Below, piece after piece: positions 1 through 5,857 of a DNA stretch of 5,857 nucleotides. The first letter of the stretch is position 1. Each line of letters opens with the position of its first letter. Both the position numbers and the translations under genes were made by a program. Source of the stretch: Solirubrobacteraceae bacterium. Lineage in GTDB: Bacteria > Actinomycetota > Thermoleophilia > Solirubrobacterales > Solirubrobacteraceae. The DNA is taken from assembly GCA_030043235.1 (NCBI GenBank), contig JASHYF010000002.1, forward strand, positions 1 to 5,857. Reading direction: 5' to 3'. The notes beneath the pieces are model-generated. The model was not told where the DNA came from and searched no databases. It saw nothing but the letters and a program-made list of their open reading frames with translations.

Positions 1-1229
1 AGCGTGCGCAGCACCAGCTCCGACTCGGCCGTCAGCTCGATCGCCTCGCCGAGGCTCTCCGGGAGCTGCTCCACGCCCAGGCGGCGACGTTCCTCCGCGG
101 ACACGTGGTACAGGTTCTTCTCCATCGGCTCCGGCAGCTCGTAGCCCTTCTCGATCCCCTCGAGGCCCGCCTGCAAGAGGGCCGCGAACGTCAGGTACGG
201 GTTGCACGCCGGGTCCGGGCAGCGCAGCTCCATGCGCGTGGCCTTCTCGCGGCCCGGGTGATACAGCGGCACGCGCACCAGCGCCGAGCGATTGCGCCGC
301 GACCACGCCACGTACACGGGCGCCTCGAAGCCCGGCACCAGCCGCTTGTACGAGTTCACCCACTGCGCGAAGATCGAGCAGATCTCGCGGGCGTGCTTCA
401 GCTGGCCGGCGATGAACGCCTTGCCCACGTCCGACAGGAAGTACTGGTCGTCCGGGTCGTAGAACACGTTTTTCTCGCCCGCGAACAGCGACTGGTGGGT
501 GTGCATGCCCGAGCCGTTCTCGCCGAACAGCGGCTTCGGCATGAACGTCGCGTGCCAGCCGTACTTCATCGCGATCTCCTTCACCGTGATGCGGTAGGTC
601 ATGCAGTCGTCCGCCATCTTCAGCGCGTCCGCATAGCGCATGTCGATCTCGTGTTGCGAGGGCCCCACCTCGTGGTGGGTGTACTCCACGTGGATGCCCA
701 GCTGCTCCAGCGCCAGGACCGTCTCGCGGCGCACGTCCGAGCCCGCGTCGAGCGTCGTCAAGTCGAAGTAGCCGCCCTGGTCGAGCACCTCCGTCGAGCG
801 CGCGTCCTTGAACAGGAAGTACTCGAGCTCCGGGCCCACGTTGAACGTGTCGAAGCCCATCTCCTTCGCCCGCTGCACCGCCCGGCGCAGCACATGACGG
901 GGATCGCCCTCGTACGGCGTTTTCTCCGGCGTGATCACGTCGCAGAACATCCGCCCCACCCCCTGCTCCTCCGGGCGCCACGGCAGCACCGCGAACGTGC
1001 TCGCGTCGGGCATCGCGATCATGTCGGACTCCTCTATCGCGTTGAAGCCCGTGATCGACGAGCCGTCGAAGCCCATTCCCGCCTCGAACGCGTCGTCGAG
1101 CTCGTCCGCGTTGATCGAGAACGACTTCAGCTGCCCGAGGATGTCCGTGAACCAGAAGCGGATGAAGCGGATGTCGCGCTCCTGCACGAGCGCCTTCACG
1201 TCCTCCGCGCTCTTCGGCTGGTCTGCCAT
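1..1229 (-). CDS. glnA: Glutamine synthetase type I, alpha subtype (3' end cut by window edge)
   Basis: Makes glutamine from glutamate, ammonia and ATP in the cytoplasm; the family forms dodecamers. 409 codons are visible from ATG 1229. Seen: the beta-grasp signature FDGSS (54-58, with D55 as the ammonium-site Asp), metal and substrate glutamates E134, E136, E187, E194, E302 and E334, the ATP-site signature KPLFGENGSGMH (232-243), and arginines R296, R314, R319 and R336. The roughly 25-residue insertion of the beta subtype is absent between the FLF motif (138-140) and QGGYF (151-155), so this is the alpha form, usually about 440 residues. Tyr374 sits in KNLY where beta enzymes are adenylylated, but alpha enzymes also carry a Tyr there, so this is not evidence of adenylylation. 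At the position of B. subtilis Arg62, a feedback-inhibition residue, there is Ala64. An AAGG 9 nt upstream supports the start. Identification is very secure; the alpha/beta call is secure. Confidence 0.97.
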   Translation of the reverse strand, partial: MADQPKSAEDVKALVQERDIRFIRFWFTDILGQLKSFSINADELDDAFEAGMGFDGSSITGFNAIEESDMIAMPDASTFAVLPWRPEEQGVGRMFCDVITPEKTPYEGDPRHVLRRAVQRAKEMGFDTFNVGPELEYFLFKDARSTEVLDQGGYFDLTTLDAGSDVRRETVLALEQLGIHVEYTHHEVGPSQHEIDMRYADALKMADDCMTYRITVKEIAMKYGWHATFMPKPLFGENGSGMHTHQSLFAGEKNVFYDPDDQYFLSDVGKAFIAGQLKHAREICSIFAQWVNSYKRLVPGFEAPVYVAWSRRNRSALVRVPLYHPGREKATRMELRCPDPACNPYLTFAALLQAGLEGIEKGYELPEPMEKNLYHVSAEERRRLGVEQLPESLGEAIELTAESELVLRT

Positions 1230-1235
1230 CGAGCC

Positions 1236-1258
1236 GGACCTTACCGATGGGCCTTACC
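1236..1258 (-). repeat. Tandem 10-bp direct repeat at the glnA start, proximal copy contains the RBS
   Basis: Two copies of GGTAAGGYCC (minus strand) lie at 1249-1258 and 1236-1245, with 9 of 10 bases identical and a 13-bp period. The proximal copy contains AAGG (1239-1242), 9 nt from the glnA ATG, and is the only plausible Shine-Dalgarno sequence. The distal copy may be chance, a second ribosome contact, or half of an operator. It does not match a full GlnR box by eye. The repeat is seen directly; any regulatory role is a guess. Confidence 0.4.
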
Positions 1259-1279
1259 CGCCGCTATCGACCGCTGGCC

Positions 1280-1312
1280 AAAACGGGGCCGAGCCGGTCG
1301 GGGGCCGGCTCG
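1280..1312 (-). terminator. Probable intrinsic terminator of the cytochrome c gene
   Basis: On the minus strand, starting one base after the cytochrome stop codon region, a perfect 8-bp stem CGAGCCGG / CCGGCTCG (1305-1312 and 1290-1297) encloses a 7-nt loop. It is followed after GCCCCG by TTTT (1283-1280). The T run is short and displaced by 6 nt from the stem, so termination may be partial. It would separate transcription of the cytochrome gene from glnA, which lies 84 bp downstream on the same strand. Confidence 0.5.
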
Positions 1313-1313
1313 C

Positions 1314-1820
1314 TCAGTGGCCCGCCACTGCGGCGACGAACTCCGCCACGTCTTCCGCTTCCTTGCCCACGTACAGGTCCGCCGGCATGTTGCCTTTGCC
1401 CAGCGCCGGTCCTTCCAGGATGGTGCTCAGCACGAACGCCTTGCGCTGTTCGAGCGTCGGGATCGTCGGCAACAGCACGTCGAGGTTCGGGCCGATGCGC
1501 CCCACCGACTTGACCGCCGCGAGCGTATGGCAGACCGTGCACGCGTGCGCAAACAGTTCACGCCCTTTGATCTCGTCCTTGGTCAAGCGCACGCCGCCCA
1601 CCGCCACGCTCGCCTTGTGATCGCCGTTGTCCGCCAGCACGAACGCGGGCACCGCCAGGCCGAACACGACCAGCGCCACGATCCCCAGCGTCACCAGGTG
1701 CTCGCCCATGCCGCCTTCCACGTGCAGCGAGTCGCTCGCGCCGCGGGGGCCACCGCGCATCGCCACGAAGAACGTGCCGAGGCCCAGCAGGATGAACACC
1801 GCGAGGACGACGTACAGCAT
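1314..1820 (-). CDS. Membrane-anchored monohaem c-type cytochrome
   Basis: A 168-residue electron carrier. Two hydrophobic segments (about 2-21 and 42-63) form a membrane hairpin or tandem anchor. They are followed by a cytochrome c domain with the haem-attachment motif CTVCH (94-98), a GPNL motif after it (110-113), and a probable axial methionine M145 in GNMP. The haem domain would sit on the outer face of the membrane, as needed for haem ligation, and probably passes electrons within the respiratory chain. No oxidase or bc1 gene is in the window, so the partner is unknown. ATG 1820 is the only start codon that keeps the first helix; no ATG or GTG was found in the in-frame stretch I read upstream, and there is no Shine-Dalgarno sequence, so the mRNA may be leaderless or nearly so. 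The gene diverges from the LolA-like operon. Class is sure; exact role is not. Confidence 0.92.
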   Translation of the reverse strand: MLYVVLAVFILLGLGTFFVAMRGGPRGASDSLHVEGGMGEHLVTLGIVALVVFGLAVPAFVLADNGDHKASVAVGGVRLTKDEIKGRELFAHACTVCHTLAAVKSVGRIGPNLDVLLPTIPTLEQRKAFVLSTILEGPALGKGNMPADLYVGKEAEDVAEFVAAVAGH

Positions 1821-1830
1821 CGAGCGCGAG

Positions 1831-1836
1831 AAGATA
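1831..1836 (-). promoter_or_regulatory. Possible -10 element for the cytochrome c gene
   Basis: TATCTT on the minus strand ends 10 nt before the cytochrome ATG. Initiation 6-7 nt downstream would leave a leader of only a few bases, in keeping with the missing Shine-Dalgarno sequence. No convincing -35 element is seen about 17 nt upstream (GACCGC at best), so this is weak. Confidence 0.25.
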
Positions 1837-1893
1837 TCGGGTGAGGGCGCGGAGCGGTCGCACGGCGTCTCGCCGCACGAGCGCCCTCCCGCG

Positions 1894-1924
1894 TTTACTC
1901 GCGCTGAAGGCGCCGCGCTACCCT
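1894..1924 (+). promoter_or_regulatory. Candidate promoter of the LolA-like/ABC operon
   Basis: TTTACT (1894-1899) as -35 and TACCCT (1919-1924) as -10, in the context GCTACCCTGGGG. The -10 fits the actinobacterial TANNNT pattern. The spacer is 19 nt, longer than the usual 17-18. Initiation near 1931 would give a leader of about 33 nt before the ATG at 1964 and would exclude the longer in-frame start at 1841. No operator-like inverted repeat was seen around it. Confidence 0.42.
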
Positions 1925-1963
1925 GGGGCTGCCGGCAATCTCCAAGGACGTGGACGCGCTGCG

Positions 1964-3091
1964 ATGAACATCCTGCGACGGCTCCCCCTCTCGCGCCTGC
2001 TGCTGCTTTGCGCGCTGGTCGTCGCGATCGGCGTGTCCGCCACGGCGCTCGCGTTCGCGCTCGGCGCGGGGCCCACGCCGCCCCCCGAGCCGCTCGCCCA
2101 GGCGCTCCACGACGCGCTCGCCGCGCAGCCGGTCGAAGGCGTCAGCGCGAACATCACCTGGACCGATCACCTGCTCGAAGGGGCAAGCCTCGCCGACGGC
2201 CCTCGCTCCGGCGAACTCATCTCCAGCCCGCTCGTCTCCGGCGCCTCCGGCCGGCTGTGGATCGCCAAGGACGGCGAGCTGCGCTTGGAGCTGCAGTCCG
2301 AGAGGGGAGACACGCAGATCCTCTATGACGGGCACACGCTGTCGCTGTACGACGCCGCCACCAACACGCTCTACCGGTACACGCCGCCCGCGCGGGAACG
2401 GGGCGGCGAAGCGAGCGCCGAAGCGACGCCCAAGCAGAACGAAGTCCCGGGCGTGGGCAAGATCGAAGAAGCGATCTCGCGGCTGAGCGAACACGTGGAG
2501 GTGTCCGGCGCGATTCCCACCGACGTGGCTGGACAGCCCGCGTACACCGTGCGCGTGTCCCCCAAAGAAGGCGGAAGCCTGTTCGGCGGCGTGGAGCTGT
2601 CGTTCGACGCCGTCCACGGCGTGCCGCTGCGCGCCGCCGTGTACTCCTCCAGCACCTCTGAACCGGTCATGGAACTGGCGGCCAGCGAAATCTCCTACGG
2701 GCCGGTGTCGGGCTCGGTGTTCGAAGTGAACCCGCCGTCGAACGTGAAGATCGAAGAAATCAGCCTGCCGCATGGCGCGCGCGGGCAGCGTGCGCACGAG
2801 CCCGCACACGGCGCCGCTCACCCGAAGATCAGCGTCTACGGGCGTGGCCCGTCCGCGATCGCTGTGCTCGCATCGTCCCGGAACGGGGAAGCCAAGGCCA
2901 GAGCGGGATCTGAAAAGGGCGAAGACGAAGCGCTCGAAGGGCTGCCCAAGGTCAGCATCGACGGCGCCAGCGCCAGCGAGCTGCGCACCGAGCTCGGCAC
3001 GATCCTCAGCTTCGAGCGGGGCGGCGTGCGCTACCTGCTCGCGGGCTCAGTCGCGCCCGGCTCGATCGAAGCGCTCGCGCGGGGCCTCTAG
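1964..3091 (+). CDS. Exported LolA/RseB-fold lipoprotein-carrier-like protein
   Basis: 375 residues. A basic start (NILRRLPLSR) followed by a long hydrophobic stretch (about 11-35) makes a Sec signal peptide or signal anchor; no lipobox cysteine is placed for lipidation. Residues about 42-267 read as the LolA/LolB/RseB-type half-barrel: DALAAQPVEGVSANITW at the start, the RLWIAKDGELRLELQS and TQILYDGHTLSLYD strands, then AGQPAYTVRVSP and the late GVPLRAAVY segment. A linker (about 268-286) leads to an extra C-terminal domain (about 287-375) ending in a GGVRYLLAG strand and a helix SIEALARGL, similar to DUF4367-type ends of actinobacterial relatives. It is the first gene of an operon with an ABC ATPase and permease, so it probably handles a lipid or hydrophobic substrate at the outer membrane face, or senses envelope state. 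ATG 1964 begins the signal peptide; AAGGA lies rather far upstream (15 nt). Glutamate codons are 23 GAA to 10 GAG, unlike the neighbours. Fold fairly sure from pattern; function inferred. Confidence 0.8.
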   Translation: MNILRRLPLSRLLLLCALVVAIGVSATALAFALGAGPTPPPEPLAQALHDALAAQPVEGVSANITWTDHLLEGASLADGPRSGELISSPLVSGASGRLWIAKDGELRLELQSERGDTQILYDGHTLSLYDAATNTLYRYTPPARERGGEASAEATPKQNEVPGVGKIEEAISRLSEHVEVSGAIPTDVAGQPAYTVRVSPKEGGSLFGGVELSFDAVHGVPLRAAVYSSSTSEPVMELAASEISYGPVSGSVFEVNPPSNVKIEEISLPHGARGQRAHEPAHGAAHPKISVYGRGPSAIAVLASSRNGEAKARAGSEKGEDEALEGLPKVSIDGASASELRTELGTILSFERGGVRYLLAGSVAPGSIEALARGL

Positions 3092-3092
3092 C

Positions 3093-4130
3093 GTGGGCGA
3101 CCAGGTCGCCCCGCCCGTGCGCGCGCGCGGGCTGGTCAAGCGCTACAAGGAGGTGCTCGCCGTCGACCACGTCGACCTCAACGTGGGCGAGGGCGACGTC
3201 TACGGGTTCCTCGGGCCCAACGGCGCCGGCAAGACCACCACGCTGCGCATGGCGCTCGGGCTGATCGTCCCCACCGCGGGCACCGTCGAGCTGTTCGGGC
3301 GCGACCCCATGCGCCACGGCGCGCGCGCGCTGCAGGGCGTTGCCGGCTTCGTCGAGTCGCCGCGCTTCTACCCGTACCTCACGGCGCGCAAGAACCTCGA
3401 GCTGCTCGCCGCGCTCGACGGCGACGGCGCGTCAGCACGCATCGGCGAGGTGCTCGAGCTCGTCGAGCTGACCGCGCGCGCCGGCCACAAGGTGCGCGGC
3501 TACTCGCACGGCATGCGCCAGCGACTCGGCATCGCCGCCGCGCTGCTGCGCAGGCCGCGCCTGCTGATCCTCGACGAGCCCGCCACCGGCCTCGACCCGG
3601 CCGGCATGCGCGACATGCGCGAGCTCATACGCCGCCTCGCCGGGGAGGGCATCACCGTGCTGCTCTCCAGCCACCAGCTGCCCGAGGTGCAGGAGCTGTG
3701 CGACCGCGTGGCGATCGTCGAGCGCGGACGCGTGGTCTACGAGGGCGCGCTCGCCGACCTGCGCCGCCAGGGCGGCGCAAGCTACCGCCTGCGCACCACC
3801 GACGACGCCCGCGCGCTGGAAGTGGCGCGGGCACAGCGCGGGGTCGAGCGAGCGGTGGCGGGCGAGCACGGCGTCAGCTTCCAAGCACAGGAGCGCGACG
3901 TCGGCGCGCTCTCGCTCGCGCTCGCCTCCACGGGAATCGGCATCCTCGCGCTCACGCCCGAACTGGCGACGCTCGAGGACCTGTTCTTCCGGCTCACCGA
4001 GGGCGCGGGAGCCGACGGCGGAGGGACGGATGGAGCGGCGCCGGCGCTGGGCAACGGCAGCGGTGATCGCCTGCCCGCGGGCGCCGCGCACGCACCCGGC
4101 GCAGGCGAGGGAGGTGCTCGCGCCGAATGA
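3093..4130 (+). CDS. ABC transporter ATP-binding protein, BcrA-like exporter type
   Basis: 345 residues; powers export by the permease encoded next. Seen: Walker A GPNGAGKTT (41-49), a Q-loop segment with Glu88 in FVESPRFYP in place of Gln (usual in BcrA-type ATPases), signature SHGMRQ (138-143), Walker B LLILDEP (157-163), D-loop GLDPAG (166-171) and switch His194. A C-terminal domain (about 229-303) ends in the ATLEDLFFRLTEG segment common to this family. Residues about 304-345 are a Gly/Ala-rich tail without clear structure, possibly a product of the overlap with the next gene's signals. GTG 3093 is chosen because it follows the upstream TAG by a single base and the domain begins at about residue 9; there is no Shine-Dalgarno sequence, so re-initiation from the LolA-like gene is likely. 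GTG 3117-3119 (Val9) is a possible alternative. Glutamate codons are 21 GAG to 3 GAA. BcrA-type relatives move bacitracin or other amphipathic compounds; the substrate here is unknown. Confidence 0.94.
   Translation: MGDQVAPPVRARGLVKRYKEVLAVDHVDLNVGEGDVYGFLGPNGAGKTTTLRMALGLIVPTAGTVELFGRDPMRHGARALQGVAGFVESPRFYPYLTARKNLELLAALDGDGASARIGEVLELVELTARAGHKVRGYSHGMRQRLGIAAALLRRPRLLILDEPATGLDPAGMRDMRELIRRLAGEGITVLLSSHQLPEVQELCDRVAIVERGRVVYEGALADLRRQGGASYRLRTTDDARALEVARAQRGVERAVAGEHGVSFQAQERDVGALSLALASTGIGILALTPELATLEDLFFRLTEGAGADGGGTDGAAPALGNGSGDRLPAGAAHAPGAGEGGARAE
4108..4116 (+). promoter_or_regulatory. Ribosome binding site of the ABC permease gene
   Basis: AGGGAGGTG lies inside the end of the ATPase gene, 10 nt before ATG 4127. 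It is the strongest Shine-Dalgarno match in the window and fixes the permease start at the ATGA overlap. Confidence 0.75.
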
Positions 4131-5002
4131 GCGCCACCGGCTTCAGCCCCGCGGCACGTGCGCCGAGCGTCGCCCGCGCGAGGCGGCCGTTCACGCTCAC
4201 CGTCTACCGCTGGGAGCTGCGCAAGCTCCTCTCGCAGATACGGACCTATCTCGGCATCAGCCTGCTGACTCTGCTGACGCTGATCTTCGTCGTGTTCGAG
4301 AGCCTGCACCACCAGGCCGGCCACCGCAACAACATCTTCGCCGCGCAGATCACGCAGTCCGGCCTGGCCACGCCCGTGCTGATGCTGCTGTTCATGTCCG
4401 GCTTCTTCCTGCCCGTCGTCGCCGCGCTCGTCGCCGGCGACATCTTCGCCAACGAGGACGCCAACGGCACGCTCAAGACGATCCTCACGCGCTCGGTCGA
4501 TCGCGGCCAGGTGTTCGCCGCGAAGGCGCTCGCCGCGATGACCTACGCGACGGTCGTGGTCATCGTCACCGCCACCGTCGCCACGGTCGCGGGTATCGCC
4601 TCGTGGGGCTTTCACTCCGTGAGGACGTTCTCCGGCACGGTCGTCCCGGCGCCCGAAGCGCTGCTGCTCGTGTTCGCCATCAACGTCGCCTACCTGATCC
4701 CGCTGGCCGCCGTCGTCAGCATCGGCCTGCTGCTGTCCGTCGCCACGCGCAACAGCGCCGCCGCCGTCGTCGGCACCATCGGCATCGTCATCCTGCTGGT
4801 GATCGTCGCGCAGATACCCGGCCTCGAAGGCATCCAGCCGTACCTGCTCACCGAACAGTTGCAGAACTGGCAGGGACTGCTGCGCACGCCCACCGACTGG
4901 GCGCCCGTCGCACACTCCGCCTGGGTGTGTGCGCTGTACGGCGTACCCGCGCTGTTCGCCGGCTATCTCGTGCTGCTGCGACGGGACGTGGCCGGCGGTT
5001 AG
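4127..5002 (+). CDS. ABC-2 type transporter permease
   Basis: 291 residues; forms the membrane channel of the exporter with the ATPase encoded just upstream. A basic N-terminal cytoplasmic tail (1-40) ends in YRWELRKLLSQIRTY, a coupling-helix-like segment typical of ABC-2 permeases. Six membrane helices are seen at about 41-58, 84-104, 137-158, 178-204, 211-230 and 264-284. Between helices 2 and 3 lies the family hallmark GDIFANEDANGTLKTILTR (104-122) with SVDRGQVFAAKAL after it. The ATG overlaps the ATPase stop codon by one reading step (ATGA), so the two are translationally coupled and probably made in equal amounts; such pairs usually assemble as two ATPases with two permeases. The loop before helix 6 (about 231-262) is long and likely external. 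It ends 14 bp from a convergent EAL gene and no clear terminator follows. Confidence 0.93.
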   Translation: MSATGFSPAARAPSVARARRPFTLTVYRWELRKLLSQIRTYLGISLLTLLTLIFVVFESLHHQAGHRNNIFAAQITQSGLATPVLMLLFMSGFFLPVVAALVAGDIFANEDANGTLKTILTRSVDRGQVFAAKALAAMTYATVVVIVTATVATVAGIASWGFHSVRTFSGTVVPAPEALLLVFAINVAYLIPLAAVVSIGLLLSVATRNSAAAVVGTIGIVILLVIVAQIPGLEGIQPYLLTEQLQNWQGLLRTPTDWAPVAHSAWVCALYGVPALFAGYLVLLRRDVAGG

Positions 5003-5016
5003 CGCGCCGAGCAGCG

Positions 5017-5857
5017 TCAGCGTGCCTCGACTGACTTCGGAGAGCGTCCGTTCGCAGAGGACTCTGTGCGAACCAAGGCATCCGACGGCGCCACGTCTGG
5101 TGGTGGCGCGGCGGGCTGCGCGCTGGGCTGCGCGCGCAGCAGCGCCTCGAGCTCGGCTGTGGGCAGCGGCCGCGAGAGCGCGTAGCCCTGGACGAGCTCG
5201 CAGCGGTCGGCCACGAGCGAGCTCCACGTCGCCTCGTCTTCGATCCCCTCCGCCACCACGCGGATGCCGATGCTGTGCGCGAGCTGGATCGTCGCCCTGA
5301 CGATCGCCTCGTCGACCTGGTCGGTGGTCATGCGCGCGACGAACGAGCGGTCGATCTTGACCTCGCCCACCGGCAGCGACTTCAGATGCGTCAGCGACGA
5401 GTAACCGGTGCCGAAGTCGTCCAGCGCGACGCCCAGGCCGAGCTCCCCGAGCTGCGCGAGCACGTCGCCGATGCGCACCGGGTCCGCCAGCACCATGTTC
5501 TCGGTGACCTCGATCACCAGCGCCTCGGGCGGCAGGTCGTGCTCGGCGAGCAGCGACGCGACTTCCTGCGGGAAATTGGTGTCCTGCAGGTCGGCGACCG
5601 TGGTGTTGACCGCCACGTGCAGGTCCAGGCCGTCGTCGCGCCACGCCTTGACCTGGGCCAGCGCCAGCTCGAGCATGCGGCGCGTCAGCGCGCGGCCGAG
5701 GCCGGCCTGCTCGGCGACGGTGACGAACTCCGCCGGCGGGACCAGCCCGCGGGTGGGGTGGCGCCAGCGCACGAGCGCCTCGGCGCCGACGATCTTGCGG
5801 GTGCTGGCGTCGGCCTTGGGCTGGTAGTAGGCCTCGATCTCGCCGGCCTCGAGCGCG
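5017..5857 (-). CDS. EAL-domain c-di-GMP phosphodiesterase (5' end cut by window edge)
   Basis: 279 full codons are visible (numbered from 5856). The EAL domain hydrolyses the second messenger c-di-GMP to pGpG. Catalytic and metal-binding features are all present: the EAL motif (E26-A27-L28, in AEALVRW), N84 in VAVNT, E116 in IEVTE, D146 and D147 in DDFGTGYSSL (the loop-6 motif is intact), K167 in VKIDRSF, E203 in VAEGIED and Q223 in VQGYALSRPLP. An active enzyme is therefore likely. After residue 238 comes a Pro/Ala-rich, probably disordered tail (to 279). The true start lies beyond the right edge; the GTG at 5770-5772 falls inside the domain just after the EAL motif and cannot be the start. 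GGDEF, PAS or receiver domains often precede this type, but none can be seen here. It converges on the ABC operon and shares no transcript with it. Confidence 0.95.
   Translation of the reverse strand, partial: ALEAGEIEAYYQPKADASTRKIVGAEALVRWRHPTRGLVPPAEFVTVAEQAGLGRALTRRMLELALAQVKAWRDDGLDLHVAVNTTVADLQDTNFPQEVASLLAEHDLPPEALVIEVTENMVLADPVRIGDVLAQLGELGLGVALDDFGTGYSSLTHLKSLPVGEVKIDRSFVARMTTDQVDEAIVRATIQLAHSIGIRVVAEGIEDEATWSSLVADRCELVQGYALSRPLPTAELEALLRAQPSAQPAAPPPDVAPSDALVRTESSANGRSPKSVEAR

Noticed and set aside
105..1844. Plus-strand open frame of 579 codons opposite glnA and the cytochrome gene
   Set aside because: It is Arg/His/Val-rich with no recognisable domain and lies antisense to two well-identified genes; in very GC-rich DNA such long shadow frames are expected.
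1841..1963. Longer in-frame start for the LolA-like protein (41 extra residues)
   Set aside because: It would place a basic segment before the signal peptide and would lie upstream of the candidate promoter.
1895..2821. Minus-strand open frame of 308 codons opposite the LolA-like gene
   Set aside because: It is Arg/Gly/His-rich without domains. The plus-strand reading gives a signal peptide, fold pattern and operon context.
2772..3092. Longer in-frame start for the ABC ATPase (107 extra residues)
   Set aside because: The extension lies wholly inside the LolA-like gene in another frame, is Arg/Ser-rich and has no domain; the family begins near residue 9 of the shorter form.
5127..5140. Perfect 14-bp palindrome GCTGCGCGCGCAGC
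   Set aside because: It lies within the EAL coding region where the Ala/Gln/Pro-rich tail begins; GC-rich composition explains it and no partner element is seen.
3782..5644. Minus-strand open frame of 620 codons opposite the permease and overlapping the EAL gene
   Set aside because: It has low-complexity Arg/Ala/Gly/Asp composition and no motifs, and covers genes with clear families on both strands.

Overview
The window is very GC-rich and carries five genes with G/C-ending codons: a glutamine synthetase, a membrane-anchored c-type cytochrome, a LolA-like secreted protein with a BcrA-type ABC exporter, and a c-di-GMP phosphodiesterase. This mix, plus the TANNNT-type promoter, suggests a high-GC actinobacterium, perhaps Thermoleophilia (Solirubrobacterales or relatives). 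That placement is inference; there is no rRNA or other marker gene.

Left part, minus strand: glnA (type I glutamine synthetase, alpha subtype) runs off the left edge and lacks its last few dozen residues. An 84-bp gap upstream holds a GC-rich hairpin followed by TTTT (probable terminator of the cytochrome gene) and a 10-bp direct repeat whose proximal copy forms the weak glnA ribosome binding site. Upstream lies a 168-residue monohaem cytochrome c with two N-terminal membrane helices. A 143-bp divergent intergenic region (1821-1963) follows.

Centre and right, plus strand: a tight three-gene operon, preceded by a candidate promoter. It encodes (1) an exported LolA/RseB-fold protein with an extra C-terminal domain, (2) an ABC ATPase starting one base after the first stop codon, and (3) a six-helix ABC-2 permease whose ATG overlaps the ATPase stop codon (ATGA). 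The likely arrangement is an ATPase and permease exporting a hydrophobic or membrane-active substrate, with the LolA-like protein working on the outer face of the membrane. The substrate cannot be read from the sequence.

Right edge, minus strand: an EAL-domain protein converges on the operon across 14 bp. Its EAL motif and catalytic residues are intact. Whatever lies N-terminal to the EAL domain is outside the window.

No RNA genes, insertion sequences, CRISPR arrays, attachment sites or origins were seen, and no stretch above 300 bases lacks a gene. Most of the window is ordinary. The LolA-like/ABC unit is the best candidate for an under-described system, and its LolA-like gene has clearly different glutamate codon use from its partners.
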